The notes: generated by a model from the sequence alone, not told the origin. Positions 51,682 through 60,614 are shown, counted from the stretch's first letter. The stretch is DNA of 64,000 nt from Rhizobium subbaraonis (GCF_900220975.1 NZ_OBQD01000023.1:1-64000); one strand, 5' to 3'. Numbers and translations are program-made.

Positions 51682-51764
51682 TACTCCTTTCTGTGTTCGC
51701 AGACTACATCACCCCAAAAAAGGAGGCCGGCCAGGGCCTCCCCATCTGGATCAAGGATTTATTT

Positions 51765-52097
51765 ATGCATCGTGCCTCCACGAGCGACAAGACCAGCCGC
51801 GCCGAACGCCGCCGTCTTGAAGAGGTTGCCCGCATCCGCGGCCGCCTTACCCTTGCGAAGCTCACCCTTACAGGTATCGACAAGGCCTACAATCTTCCGG
51901 CAGGGACGGCAGGCAATGCCGTCCACGAGCCCCATCTTGCGGGCGAGCGCGCCATCGCCGCGGCACTTAAGACCCGCCCCGAGTATCTCTGGCGCACGCG
52001 CTATCACGCCGATGGCCGCCGCATCACGCCCCAGCCGGCAGAGAACTATCGCCATACGCGCCGTCGTTCTTTGGATGCTGCGCAGGAGGCCGCGTGA
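51765..52097 (+). CDS. Ner-like DNA-binding protein
   Basis: A 110-residue protein matching Mu Ner/Nlp (SfsB-type) HTH proteins: LTLAKLTLTGIDKAYNLPAGTAGNAVHEPHLAGERAIAAALKTRPEYLWRTRYH, with the Ner-type ending RPEYLW..RY. The first residues are basic. ATG 51765 follows AAGGA; the frame upstream to 51693 is dropped. Ner turns down early and repressor transcription after induction. The stop overlaps the next small gene (ATGA). Confidence 0.85.
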   Translation: MHRASTSDKTSRAERRRLEEVARIRGRLTLAKLTLTGIDKAYNLPAGTAGNAVHEPHLAGERAIAAALKTRPEYLWRTRYHADGRRITPQPAENYRHTRRRSLDAAQEAA

Positions 52098-52273
52098 TGG
52101 ACCGCGCGGACCTCGACGAACGAGAAGCAAGCGCCCGCCAGAAGCGCGCGCGGCGAGCATATGCCGCCGCAGCAAAAGCCGCTGCCCGCTCCATCACCGG
52201 CGAAGATATATCCGCGCTTTATTCGGCCGCGGTCGCCGCTGCCTCGGCTAGTCCGGAAGGTAGTCATCAATGA
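52097..52273 (+). CDS. Small Ala-rich prophage protein (58 aa)
   Basis: ATG 52097 overlaps the Ner-like stop as ATGA. The 58-residue product is helical and Ala/Arg-rich (DLDEREASARQKRARRAYAAAA, SITGEDISALYSAAVAAA). No family recognised. Its last 26 bases overlap the end of the opposing minus-strand gene. Confidence 0.55.
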   Translation: MDRADLDEREASARQKRARRAYAAAAKAAARSITGEDISALYSAAVAAASASPEGSHQ

Positions 52274-52604
52274 TCTCACGCCTCTTCTCAGCCACTGATC
52301 GCACGATTTCCGGCGGGGCATCGGTAGCAGCCGACGCGCCTGCCTGGATGCCGTCCTCAATGAGGTGGATGCCGCGCTTAAGCTTCTCAACGGTGAATTC
52401 GGGGATCAGATACTGCAAATGCTGCAGCAGATGCATGATGATCATCTGCTGGATCTCCAAGCGATCTGCCACAGTCGCATCCGCTCCGGTCCAGTTCCCG
52501 TCCTCATCAGCGCCCGTCCAGTGCTCCAACTGCTCGATGCGGCGCTCAAGGCCGGCTATCCGCGCCTCCAACATCTGCTCCCGCGTCAGCCGATCTTCAT
52601 CCAT
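52248..52604 (-). CDS. Hypothetical prophage protein on the opposite strand (118 aa)
   Basis: The only minus-strand gene after the repressor. The product is acidic with an N-terminal coiled coil (LTREQMLEARIAGLERRIEQLEHW) and further helices (LEIQQMIIMHLLQHLQYLIPEF, EIVRSVAEKRREIIDDYL). Codon use supports coding, and AAAGGA lies upstream of ATG 52604. Opposite direction within the early region suggests expression in the lysogen, possibly a lysogenic-conversion or exclusion gene. Function unknown. Confidence 0.65.
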   Translation of the reverse strand: MDEDRLTREQMLEARIAGLERRIEQLEHWTGADEDGNWTGADATVADRLEIQQMIIMHLLQHLQYLIPEFTVEKLKRGIHLIEDGIQAGASAATDAPPEIVRSVAEKRREIIDDYLPD

Positions 52605-52665
52605 TCCCGATTCCTTTCACTTGCTGTCTGTCCCCCGACCCTCCCCGATTTCAGGGCCTTCGCCA

Positions 52666-52818
52666 ATGTCGAAACGACACTCGGAAATAGACAACCGCAA
52701 CCCATTCATTCCATCCCGCTCACCCGTGTGCCGGGTAGCCGACCAGGTGCTTTTGTTTTGCGTAGCCCTGGCCGGTCTTGTGGCCGCGATCACCTCTCTT
52801 GTGATGCGGGTGATGTGA
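52666..52818 (+). CDS. Small membrane protein (50 aa)
   Basis: ATG 52666 starts a 50-residue frame with a polar N-terminus (MSKRHSEIDNRNPF) and one hydrophobic helix (VLLFCVALAGLVAAITSLVM). Its TGA shares a base with the next ATG (TGATG), arguing that it is translated. Function unknown. Confidence 0.5.
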   Translation: MSKRHSEIDNRNPFIPSRSPVCRVADQVLLFCVALAGLVAAITSLVMRVM

Positions 52819-53174
52819 TGGTGAACCGTTACGACCAGAAGGCGCTCTATGAGGCCTGCATGCATGTCTGCACCGTCGCGGTGCGTGATGGCTTCCCGCA
52901 TCTGTCCGCCGCGGACATTCTCGACCCGCCGCACGAGTGGTTCGATGCCGCCCTCGCCCGCCAAGTCGTCATGCACCTGATGATCCGGGAATGCGGCTGG
53001 CCGAAGCGGCGCGTCGTCGAGATGGAGGAGCGTTCCCGCGAGGCCATCAACCGAGCGCTGCGCACCATCGACGCCCGCCTGCAGTACCCGCGCTTTGCCA
53101 ACCATTACCAGACGATCAAGGAGCACGCGCGTTCGCTGCTGGCACTGATCGCATCGCAAGAGGAAGCAGCGTAA
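52818..53174 (+). CDS. Hypothetical prophage early protein (118 aa)
   Basis: A 118-residue soluble protein with DnaA-C/HTH-like character: VVMHLMIRECGWPKRRVVEMEERSREAINRALRTIDARL resembles chromosomal-replication-type HTH segments. ATG 52818 overlaps the preceding stop. It may be a DNA-binding early regulator; assignment is tentative. Confidence 0.7.
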   Translation: MVNRYDQKALYEACMHVCTVAVRDGFPHLSAADILDPPHEWFDAALARQVVMHLMIRECGWPKRRVVEMEERSREAINRALRTIDARLQYPRFANHYQTIKEHARSLLALIASQEEAA

Positions 53175-53177
53175 GCC

Positions 53178-53999
53178 ATGCTTAAGTCCATTCCCCTCAC
53201 CCAAATTCTTGTCGGCGACCGTGCTCGTCCGGTGGACCTAGAGCACGCGGCGGCTATCGCCGGGAACATGGTCGACCGTGGCCTAATCAACCCGATTACC
53301 GTACGCGCGACGCCCGCCGCCGGTGGTGGCAAGACGCCCTATACGCTGATTGCCGGCGGCCACCGCCTGGAAGCTGCCCGGATGAACGGCTGGGAGGAGA
53401 TCGAGGCGATTGTGGTCTCGGCCGACGCCGCCGAGGCGCAGTTGATCGAACTCTCTGAGAACATATTTCGAAACGATCTATCGAAACTCGATCGCGCAAT
53501 CTTCGTCGTGAAGTTCCGCGAGATATTCGAAGAGAAACACGGCAGGATCGACCCGAAGGGCGGGCGGCCGAAAAAACAGGCCAACGATTGGCCAGTTATT
53601 TTCGCTCCCGGCAAGGAGCTTTCACAGAGGGTTCAAGACCGCCTCGGCTTTGGTGCGAGCACCTACAAGAACGTCACAAAGATCGGCCTCAAGCTGCACC
53701 CCATGCTGCGCGCCGCCCTGCGCGGCACGGGCTATGAGCACGATCAGAAGCTTCTGCTGAAGCTGGCCGGCATGCCAGTTCACGAGCAAACCGGGATTGC
53801 CGCCGCGCTGAAATTCGAGCCGGACCTGAAGAAAGTTCTGGCGACGGACAAGGCTCCGAAGGCCGTCGTCGATGCGCAGGAGGCGATTTTCGCCAAGGTC
53901 TGCAAGCTGCTCGAAAAGGCCGACGACGCCACGATCCGCCGCGTGCTCGACCATATCGGCGAGACCTCCGACCTTTCCTTCCTGGAGGCCGCGGCATGA
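53178..53999 (+). CDS. ParB/RepB-like nuclease-domain protein
   Basis: A 273-residue ParB-N-type protein: IPLTQILVGDRARPVDLEHAAAIAGNMVDRGLINPITVR, then TLIAGGHRLEAARMNGWEEIEAIVV and LIELSENIFRNDLSKLDRAIF, the ParB box order (G-x-H-R is GGHR). A linker and helical C-terminal region follow. Such proteins occur in the early region of many alphaproteobacterial Mu-like phages and are probably involved in DNA binding or transposition control rather than partition. ATGA overlap with the next gene. Confidence 0.87.
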   Translation: MLKSIPLTQILVGDRARPVDLEHAAAIAGNMVDRGLINPITVRATPAAGGGKTPYTLIAGGHRLEAARMNGWEEIEAIVVSADAAEAQLIELSENIFRNDLSKLDRAIFVVKFREIFEEKHGRIDPKGGRPKKQANDWPVIFAPGKELSQRVQDRLGFGASTYKNVTKIGLKLHPMLRAALRGTGYEHDQKLLLKLAGMPVHEQTGIAAALKFEPDLKKVLATDKAPKAVVDAQEAIFAKVCKLLEKADDATIRRVLDHIGETSDLSFLEAAA

Positions 54000-54454
54000 A
54001 GCGCGATCACACCCAGCTCGACTTCTTCCTGGAACCGGTATTCCCGGTTCGCGACCCGGCGCAGAAACTCGACCTCGACCGCTACCGCGCCAAACTGAAA
54101 CGGGCGATGGCGCGCGCCATCCGCGAATGCCCCTATGACAGGCCGACCATCGCCGCCCGCATGGCGCAATATCTAGGCCTCCCGTCGATCAACAAGGCCA
54201 GCCTGGACGCCTACACCGCCGAGAGCAAGAACCACGATATCACCTTGCCGCGCTTCGCCGCCCTTGCTCACGCCACCGATGCGCTGTGGCTTTGGGACGA
54301 GGCCGCATCCCTTCAGGGCGTCACGGTGCTGATCGGCGAAGAGGCCGTGCTCGCAGAGATTGCCTTCTGCCGCCAGGAGCGGCGGCGCCTCGACGCGGAG
54401 CTTAAGCGGCTCACGGCGAAACCGATCCGTCTGCAATCGCGGGGCAAGCGCTGA
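53996..54454 (+). CDS. Hypothetical Mu-like early protein (152 aa)
   Basis: A 152-residue soluble protein starting MKRDHTQLDFFLEPVF and containing a helical HTH-like segment (DRPTIAARMAQYLGLPSINKASLDAYTAES). It lies between the ParB-like and transposase genes with overlaps at both ends. This position is usual for accessory transposition proteins in the group. No firm family. Confidence 0.75.
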   Translation: MKRDHTQLDFFLEPVFPVRDPAQKLDLDRYRAKLKRAMARAIRECPYDRPTIAARMAQYLGLPSINKASLDAYTAESKNHDITLPRFAALAHATDALWLWDEAASLQGVTVLIGEEAVLAEIAFCRQERRRLDAELKRLTAKPIRLQSRGKR

Positions 54455-56493
54455 TGGATCGCTGGTTTACGATTGATGCCCTGTTCGATCTGCGCCTGCC
54501 GGGTCTGCCCGCCAGCATTTCCAGCCTGAAGCGCCTCGTGAACGAGGCCGGTTGGCGCAGCCGGCCGGACCTTGCCCGGCAGGTGCCGACCAGCACCAAG
54601 CCGGCGTGGGAATATCATGTCTCGCTGCTTCCTAGCCTTGCCCAGGCGAAGCTTGCACAGATGGCGCAGCGTGACGCCACGCTGGCCGAAACGCGCGAGG
54701 CGCGCCGGGCTCTCTATTGGAAAACCTTCGAGGCCATGACGGAAGAACACCGGCAGGTGGCGCATCAGCGCCACGCGCTGATCATTTCTGCCGAAGACGC
54801 CTTGGCAAAGCGTGAAGCTGCCGGTTCGCTGCTGACTGTTGAAGAGACCTTGGCACCGGTTCTGCGGAAGTTCGGGGTATCTTCGTCGACCTATTACGAC
54901 CTGCGGAAGAAGCTTTCTGCGGTCCCTCGCGAAGACTGGCTGCCTGCCCTCGCGCCTGCCTATGCCGAGGACGGCACCGTTTCGAACACCGCACCCTGCC
55001 ACGAACTGGCATGGTCTGCGCTGAAGTCCGATTACCTGCGCTCAGAAAAGCCGACGTTTTCGTCTTGCTACCGGCGCATGAAGGCTGCTGCCGAGAAAAA
55101 CGGCTGGGCCCCAATCCCCGAAGAGCGCACACTTCGCCGTCGCATGGAAGCGGAAGTGCCGCGTGCGGTGCAGATCCTGACACGGGAAGGCCGCAAGCGC
55201 GCCGAGCAGCTGTATCCGAGCCAGATCCGCACCAAGTCGCACCTGCACGCGATGGAGATCACCAACACCGACGGCCACAAGCTCGACCTGTTTGTGCAGG
55301 TGCCGTGGAAGTCCGCCGAAGCGTCGGGCAAGGTGACGGATCGCGTCATCCTGCTCGGCATTCAGGATATTTACTCCGGCAAGATCCTGTCCTGGCGGCT
55401 ATGCGAGGCCGAGACGTGGGACGTCGTGCGCGCCTGCGTCGGCGACATGGTCGAAGACTACGGCATTCCCGACCACCTCTACATGGACAACGGTCGGGCC
55501 TTCGCGTCGAAGATGATTTCGGGCCGCGCCGCCAGCCGCAACCGGTTCAAGAAGATCGAAGGCGAAGTAGCCGGTCTATTGAAGACGCTCGACATCGAGC
55601 CGCATTTCACGAAGCCGTATTCGGGCCAATCGAAGCCGATCGAGCGCGCCTGGAAGGATCTGGCCGAGGAGATCTCGAAGCACCCTGCCATGTCCGGCGC
55701 CTATACGGGCAACAAGCCGGAAAACAAGCCCGAAAATTATCGCCAGTGGGCCGTCCCTCTCGACGTTCTGGAACGGCATGTGGCCGAGCGGATCGCCGAG
55801 CACAACGCCCGCCCCGGCCGCCGGTCTGAGACGGCGAAGGGCCGCAGCTTCGACGAAACGTTTGCAGAAAGCATGCGTCATCCCGCCACGATCGTGCGCC
55901 GGGCGACAGAGGCGCAGCGCTCGCTCTGGATGCTTGCCGCGAAGGTCATCAAGACGCGGGCGCGCAACGGAGAAATCCACTTCCAGCGCAACGTCTATTG
56001 GGCGCCGGAGTTGAACGAATGGATGGGCCGACATGTGACCGTCCGTTTCGATCCCGACAAGCTGCACCAACCGGTCAAGGTCTATGATCCGGACGGCCGC
56101 TTCATCTGCGATGCGCCCTGCACCGAGAAAGCAGGCTTCAACGAGCAGGCCGCGGCCGCCCGCCATGAGCGCAACCGCCGCAACCTCGTCAAGCTCAACA
56201 AGGCCAAGGCGAAGCTGCACAAGCAGCTCACGCCATCGCAACTCGGCGAACTCTACATGGACGAGACGCCGGCCAAGGCCGAGCCGATCCGCCCCACCAT
56301 CACCCGCCTCGTGACCGGAAACCTCGCCGTAGAGGCGATCGCGGATACCGATGTCATGACGGCGGACGAATACGAGGCCGGGCTTGCCCGCGGCCTTTCC
56401 CTGATTTCGGGCGACAGCTCGATCATACCATTCCCGCAAGGGGATCGGCCGGCAAGTCGCGCGTCCGGCCGCAAGCGCAGAACCGAAAAGTAG
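54454..56493 (+). CDS. Mu-type DDE transposase (MuA)
   Basis: A 679-residue MuA homologue. N-terminal DNA-binding region (MDRWFTIDALFDLRLPGLPASISSLKRL) matches the Mu DNA-binding fold; the catalytic core has D273 (ITNTDGHKLDLFV), D345 (LYMDNGRAFASK) and E397 (GQSKPIERAWKDL), a complete DDE triad. PAMSGAYTGNKPENKPENY and the C-terminal Mu-transposase barrel (WAPELNEWMGRHVTVRFDPDKL) follow. It cuts and joins the phage ends during integration and replicative transposition. Intact length, no frameshift. Followed by a hairpin and muB. Confidence 0.96.
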   Translation: MDRWFTIDALFDLRLPGLPASISSLKRLVNEAGWRSRPDLARQVPTSTKPAWEYHVSLLPSLAQAKLAQMAQRDATLAETREARRALYWKTFEAMTEEHRQVAHQRHALIISAEDALAKREAAGSLLTVEETLAPVLRKFGVSSSTYYDLRKKLSAVPREDWLPALAPAYAEDGTVSNTAPCHELAWSALKSDYLRSEKPTFSSCYRRMKAAAEKNGWAPIPEERTLRRRMEAEVPRAVQILTREGRKRAEQLYPSQIRTKSHLHAMEITNTDGHKLDLFVQVPWKSAEASGKVTDRVILLGIQDIYSGKILSWRLCEAETWDVVRACVGDMVEDYGIPDHLYMDNGRAFASKMISGRAASRNRFKKIEGEVAGLLKTLDIEPHFTKPYSGQSKPIERAWKDLAEEISKHPAMSGAYTGNKPENKPENYRQWAVPLDVLERHVAERIAEHNARPGRRSETAKGRSFDETFAESMRHPATIVRRATEAQRSLWMLAAKVIKTRARNGEIHFQRNVYWAPELNEWMGRHVTVRFDPDKLHQPVKVYDPDGRFICDAPCTEKAGFNEQAAAARHERNRRNLVKLNKAKAKLHKQLTPSQLGELYMDETPAKAEPIRPTITRLVTGNLAVEAIADTDVMTADEYEAGLARGLSLISGDSSIIPFPQGDRPASRASGRKRRTEK

Positions 56494-56517
56494 TGAGTAC
56501 GGTTCCGACAAAAAATC

Positions 56518-56540
56518 GGGCGGGTCCGTGAAACCCGCCC
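56518..56540 (+). terminator. Hairpin between muA and muB
   Basis: Perfect 8-bp stem GGGCGGGT / ACCCGCCC (56518-56525 with 56533-56540). No T-run; probably attenuation or mRNA protection within the early transcript. Confidence 0.45.
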
Positions 56541-56568
56541 AATCGATAGCTCAATAGGAACCTTTGTA

Positions 56569-57591
56569 ATGCTTGATCTTATAAATGCAATCCCTGCCAC
56601 ATGGGACCTGCCTGAACCGGTGGCGAAGTTCGTCGCCAAGCACTCGGCCGAGGAAGTGGCCACTTGGGAACGCTTGCGCGAGAGCGTTGCCACCATAGCA
56701 GCGAAAAATAGCTGGACCAAAGTCGAGACGGGCCGACGCATCGGCATGGCGGAAAGCTCGTTCTCGCAGTGGTTGTCGGGCACCCTCCTGGGCGTCCTCG
56801 ACAACCAGAACAGCATCGTCGAGCGCTGGCTCGACGCGGTCGAGGAAAGCGCCGCGGTCGAGGCTGCAATGCCCGAAGGGCCGAACTTCCTGCGGACGCT
56901 GGCCGCGCGGGAAATCCACGCCACCTTGCTTCTGGCGCAGACCATGACCGGATTCGTGACCATTACCCTGGTCGCCGGGCGAGGCAAGACGACAGCATGC
57001 CGCGAGTATCATCGCGTCAAGCCGCATGTGCATATGGTCACCCTCAACCCGAAGGTGAAGTCGGTTCACGGCGTCATGAGTCTGCTCGCCCGCCGGCTCG
57101 GGGTGCGCGTCTACAATCCGGCCGAACTCGTGGATGTGGTCGGCGAGCGGTTGTCGCGGGCAGGCGATCGCGCGCTTCTCATCATCGATGAGGCGCAGCA
57201 CGCAAGTGCTGAGAGCGTCAACCAGCTGCGGTACTTCTCCGACAATTATCGTGTCGGCATCGCCCTGGTGGGCAACGAGGAAGTTCGCAAGAAGATGTCG
57301 CAGGCGATCGACCAGACCGCCAGCCGTGACCAGATCCTCAGCCGTATCGACAAGAATCTAAAACGCGATCCGGGTCTCGGCGCCGATATCCGCACCTTCA
57401 TTGAAGCATGGGGCGTGACCGATCCTTCCTGCGTCAAGACGCTGGTCGGCATCGGCCAGAAGGGCGGCGCGCTCCGCCAGATCGACCGCACGATCAAGAT
57501 GGCTTGCCTCGCCACTCAGCGCCGGGCATCAGAACTTGAGCGCAAGCATCTGGAAGCTGCTTGGGCGAACCGCGAAGTGGAGGGCGAATAA
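56569..57591 (+). CDS. MuB-like AAA+ transposition-target ATPase
   Basis: A 340-residue protein. N-terminal HTH (VETGRRIGMAESSFSQWLSGT, about 52-75) precedes an ATPase core with a relaxed Walker A (LVAGRGKTTACREY), Walker B ALLIIDEAQH and sensor region GIALVGNEEV. It coats target DNA, stimulates MuA and gives target immunity in Mu. The Walker A lacks the usual small residue at its first position but keeps GKTT. Start 1 operon step after muA. Confidence 0.92.
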   Translation: MLDLINAIPATWDLPEPVAKFVAKHSAEEVATWERLRESVATIAAKNSWTKVETGRRIGMAESSFSQWLSGTLLGVLDNQNSIVERWLDAVEESAAVEAAMPEGPNFLRTLAAREIHATLLLAQTMTGFVTITLVAGRGKTTACREYHRVKPHVHMVTLNPKVKSVHGVMSLLARRLGVRVYNPAELVDVVGERLSRAGDRALLIIDEAQHASAESVNQLRYFSDNYRVGIALVGNEEVRKKMSQAIDQTASRDQILSRIDKNLKRDPGLGADIRTFIEAWGVTDPSCVKTLVGIGQKGGALRQIDRTIKMACLATQRRASELERKHLEAAWANREVEGE

Positions 57592-57890
57592 TGGCCGCCC
57601 GCCCACTCCCCAGCGAACACCTGGACGCCCTCGTCCGCGAACTGAGCCCCCATTGTGGTGGTGATGAGGTCAGCTTCCCCGGCGCCGATTTCGACAAGCT
57701 GGTCGAACGGCTCGCGACCATTCGGAAAATGGTGGCCGTCACGGAACGTGAAGTCGGGGCGCTTCGCCTTGCCGAGGTCGCTCGCTCGGGCCGCGTGATC
57801 GTCGAAAACCTCGCGACCGAACACCTTCAGCACATGGCGGAAGATGCCGACGGAAAGATCGTTCGGCCGGATTTTGGGAGGAAAGGATGA
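57591..57890 (+). CDS. Small prophage protein (99 aa)
   Basis: A 99-residue helical acidic protein (HLDALVRELSPHCGGDEVSFPG, DFDKLVERLATIRKMVAVTEREVGAL). ATG 57591 overlaps the MuB stop by one base. No family recognised; the operonic position indicates early expression. Confidence 0.7.
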   Translation: MAARPLPSEHLDALVRELSPHCGGDEVSFPGADFDKLVERLATIRKMVAVTEREVGALRLAEVARSGRVIVENLATEHLQHMAEDADGKIVRPDFGRKG

Positions 57891-58084
57891 GCACGCATCT
57901 TTCCGACCACCTGAAAGAAACCCGTGACGCTCTGATCCGGCGCTTCAATACCTTCATCGCCATGGCGGAGGAGTTGGAAGACGATCTCGACCTCGCCGAA
58001 CTGAAGCTGCGCGACGCTTGCGGGACTAGCGCGAAAATCCTGCCGTTCCCGCGCTCGCCGACCGATGGCGGGAGCGCCGCGTGA
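57887..58084 (+). CDS. Small prophage protein (65 aa)
   Basis: A 65-residue acidic helical protein (SDHLKETRDALIRRFNTFIA, EELEDDLDLAELKLRDACG) overlapping both neighbours by 4 bases. Function unknown. Confidence 0.68.
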   Translation: MSTHLSDHLKETRDALIRRFNTFIAMAEELEDDLDLAELKLRDACGTSAKILPFPRSPTDGGSAA

Positions 58085-58386
58085 GCGCCATCGATCTCAC
58101 CTTCGCTATTTCGAAGGACGTCCTGCTGGACCGGCTTGCGCCGGAAATCGACGGGATCGTGAGAGATCGCATGGCCGCCATCAACGGCGAAACCGCGGCG
58201 TCGAAAGAACGGCGCCGCAGCCTCGACGAAGCGCTCGAACAGGCGATCAAGAACGTCACGCGGGCCGTCGCCCGCGTCGACAACTCCCGACACACGCGGG
58301 ACGAGGTGCCCGCCATCAACGCGCTTGTCGCGGCCGCATCCGGACTGCGCCGTGCCTATCGCCAAAGCCGAGAAGGACCGAAATAA
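58081..58386 (+). CDS. Small helical prophage protein (101 aa)
   Basis: GTG start at 58081 overlaps the previous stop. The 101-residue product is rich in charged helices (SKERRRSLDEALEQAIKNVTRAVARVDNS). Function unknown. Confidence 0.68.
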   Translation: MSAIDLTFAISKDVLLDRLAPEIDGIVRDRMAAINGETAASKERRRSLDEALEQAIKNVTRAVARVDNSRHTRDEVPAINALVAAASGLRRAYRQSREGPK

Positions 58387-59039
58387 TGGAAGCTGTAATC
58401 CTGGAAGAAACGCCGGCCGAGGGCGTCACAATCGTCAATGGCCGTGAATACATGCACGATGCCAAGGGCAACCTCGTCCCCGCCGTCAACATCAAGCCCG
58501 AAGATAGGCTTGAGGACGAGATGGTGCGAAAGATCATCGCCTTCGCTACCGACCTCAGCGCACGCATTACCCGCTTCCGCGACCATACGATGGCGGACAT
58601 TTCCTCCTTCGATCAGCTGCTCGCCCAGGAGTATGGGGCGTCGATCGGCGGCAAGAAGGGCAACAAGACGTATCAGTCGTTTGACGGCCTGATGCGTGTC
58701 CAGGTGCAGGTCGCCGACCAGATCGCGTTCGGGCCGCAGCTTCAGATCGCCAAGGCGCTCATCGACGAGTGCCTGAATGAATGGTCGATCGAGAGCCGGC
58801 CGGAAATTCAGACGATCGTCACCCGTGCCTTCAACACCGACAAGGAAGGCCAGATCAACAAGTCCGAGCTGTTCATGCTGCTGCGGCTGGAGATAGACGA
58901 CACGCGCTGGAAGAAGGCCATGGAAGCTATTCGCGCTTCGATCCGCGTTACCGGGTCGAAGGAGTATGTGCGCTTCTACGCTCGGCCGACACTCGATGCG
59001 CATTGGGCAGCCATCACTATCGACTTGGCCAAGGCGTGA
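58386..59039 (+). CDS. DUF3164 family prophage protein
   Basis: A 217-residue protein recognisable as DUF3164 (NIKPEDRLEDEMVRKIIAFATDLSARITRFRDHTMADISSFDQLLAQEYG...GLMRVQVQVADQIAFGPQLQIAKALIDECLNEWS), a family that sits near muA/muB in Mu-like phages of many Proteobacteria. It may act in phage DNA metabolism; no biochemical role is established to my knowledge. Confidence 0.88.
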   Translation: MEAVILEETPAEGVTIVNGREYMHDAKGNLVPAVNIKPEDRLEDEMVRKIIAFATDLSARITRFRDHTMADISSFDQLLAQEYGASIGGKKGNKTYQSFDGLMRVQVQVADQIAFGPQLQIAKALIDECLNEWSIESRPEIQTIVTRAFNTDKEGQINKSELFMLLRLEIDDTRWKKAMEAIRASIRVTGSKEYVRFYARPTLDAHWAAITIDLAKA

Positions 59040-59048
59040 GGTGCGGCG

Positions 59049-59462
59049 ATGACCAGCTACAACATGGCACTATTCGAGGAAGAGGCTCGCGTCGCCGGGA
59101 TCTTCCCGCTTGGAATGATCGGGGCCCCTGACAGTCCTCCGGAATGGTTGCGAGAGCTCTACGACGATTGTGATGAGCCGACACTTCCAATTTTCGCAGC
59201 GCTGCCAGAACTAAAGCATGACGACGACGGCGTGGAAGATTGGGCAGAGGCGCTAATTTCCGCCTCTCGCAGCGGTTTTGTCGTCAAGTATGAGGTTTGC
59301 GTTCGCCGCTACAATCGTGACGGGCTGTTCTTCCTGAGTGGCTGGGGATACTTCCGCGTTGGCTATCTCTATGTCGAAAACTTCGAAGAGATCGGGCCGG
59401 CGGTCATCAATATCGCTCGCACTCAGCACGAAGCCGAGCAGGCACAGGCAGGTGCGGCATGA
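59049..59462 (+). CDS. Hypothetical prophage protein (137 aa)
   Basis: A 137-residue acidic soluble protein (LPELKHDDDGVEDWAEALISA, FLSGWGYFRVGYLYVENF). Ends overlapping the next gene by 4 bases. No family recognised. Confidence 0.65.
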   Translation: MTSYNMALFEEEARVAGIFPLGMIGAPDSPPEWLRELYDDCDEPTLPIFAALPELKHDDDGVEDWAEALISASRSGFVVKYEVCVRRYNRDGLFFLSGWGYFRVGYLYVENFEEIGPAVINIARTQHEAEQAQAGAA

Positions 59463-59692
59463 CCATGGCTTACATCCGCGATGCTTACCGTGTGCCCGCA
59501 AAGCGCGGCGACCGCATCGAATACACCGGCGACAAAGCCGGCCCGCGCCTCGGCACGATCATCGGCACTTATAGCGCCAAGCTCAAAATCCGTTTGGACG
59601 GTGAGACCCACGCGGGCAGCTATCACCCGACTTGGAAGCTCCGCTACCTCAACCCGGATGGCAGCGTGGCGATCGGAGGCGATCATGGCTGA
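59459..59692 (+). CDS. Small KOW/SH3-like prophage protein (77 aa)
   Basis: A 77-residue beta-rich protein (DAYRVPAKRGDRIEYTGD, GPRLGTIIGTYSAKLKIRLDGE, YHPTWKLRYLNPDG). The pattern suggests a small SH3-like barrel binding nucleic acid or protein. Overlaps the next gene by 8 bases. Confidence 0.65.
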   Translation: MTMAYIRDAYRVPAKRGDRIEYTGDKAGPRLGTIIGTYSAKLKIRLDGETHAGSYHPTWKLRYLNPDGSVAIGGDHG

Positions 59693-60614
59693 AAACTCCG
59701 CCATCTCGTGGACACGTCACACCTGGAACCCGTGGATGGGCTGCACCAAGCTCACCCCGGCCTGCGACGGTTGCTATGCCGAGGCTCTCATGGACAAGCG
59801 CTATGGCAAGGTCCAGTGGGGCAACCATCCGCGCGTCCGCACCGGCAAGCACACCTGGAACGATCCTGTTCGCTGGCAGCGTCAGGCCGAGAAAGATGGC
59901 GACCGGCCGTTTGTTTTTTGTGCCAGCCTTGCCGACATCTTCGACAATCAGGTTGATCCGCAGTGGCGAGCCGACGCGTTCGAGGTGATGCGGAAGACGC
60001 CGAACCTCGTCTACCTTCTGTTGACGAAGAGGCCTCAGAACATCGTCAAGCTCGCGGACGAGGCCGGCGGCCTGCCGGCAAATGCCGCGCTGGGCGCCAC
60101 CTGCGAAGATCAGCCCCGTGCGGACGAGAACCTACCGGCACTCCAGGTGGCGAAGATTGAGTTGCAGCCGCTCTTCACGTTCGGCTCATTTGAACCGCTG
60201 ATCGGCGAGATAGTCGCTACGCCGTCATGGCTGCCAGACTGGATCATAGTCGGCGGCGAGACCGACCAGGGCGGGCACAAGGCACGACCGACGCACCCGG
60301 ACTGGATGCGCAGCCTTCGTGACCAGGCCGCTGCAGCCGGCAAGCCGTTTCACCTCAAGCAGTGGGGCGAGTGGGCTCCGCAGCTCGGCTCGGTAGACCT
60401 CCCCGACAACCCGGAAATCAGCCGCTACCAGTGGGCAGAATGGGACGGAGAGGAATGGGAGTTCTGGGACCGCCCGATGTGGTGCGATGAACTCGACCCC
60501 GAACACAGCATGATTCGGGCTGGCAAGAAGCACACGGGCAGAATGCTCGACGGTGTGACCCACGACGCCTTTCCCACCGTTCCCGCAGTCAAGTCGATCG
60601 GAGGTGCAGCATGA
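59685..60614 (+). CDS. Phage Gp37/Gp68 (DUF5131) family protein
   Basis: A 309-residue protein of the DUF5131 family found on phages and plasmids. The opening ISWTRHTWNPWMGCTKLTPACDGCYAE has three cysteines (C20, C27, C30; C-x6-C-x2-C), reminiscent of an iron-sulfur/radical-SAM-like cluster. Further family blocks are CASLADIFD, LLLTKRPQN and GGETDQGGHKARPTHPDWMRSLRDQ. Role unknown; the cysteine cluster and TIM-barrel-like order suggest an enzyme, perhaps of nucleic-acid modification. ATG 59685 chosen by family start. Confidence 0.88.
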   Translation: MAENSAISWTRHTWNPWMGCTKLTPACDGCYAEALMDKRYGKVQWGNHPRVRTGKHTWNDPVRWQRQAEKDGDRPFVFCASLADIFDNQVDPQWRADAFEVMRKTPNLVYLLLTKRPQNIVKLADEAGGLPANAALGATCEDQPRADENLPALQVAKIELQPLFTFGSFEPLIGEIVATPSWLPDWIIVGGETDQGGHKARPTHPDWMRSLRDQAAAAGKPFHLKQWGEWAPQLGSVDLPDNPEISRYQWAEWDGEEWEFWDRPMWCDELDPEHSMIRAGKKHTGRMLDGVTHDAFPTVPAVKSIGGAA

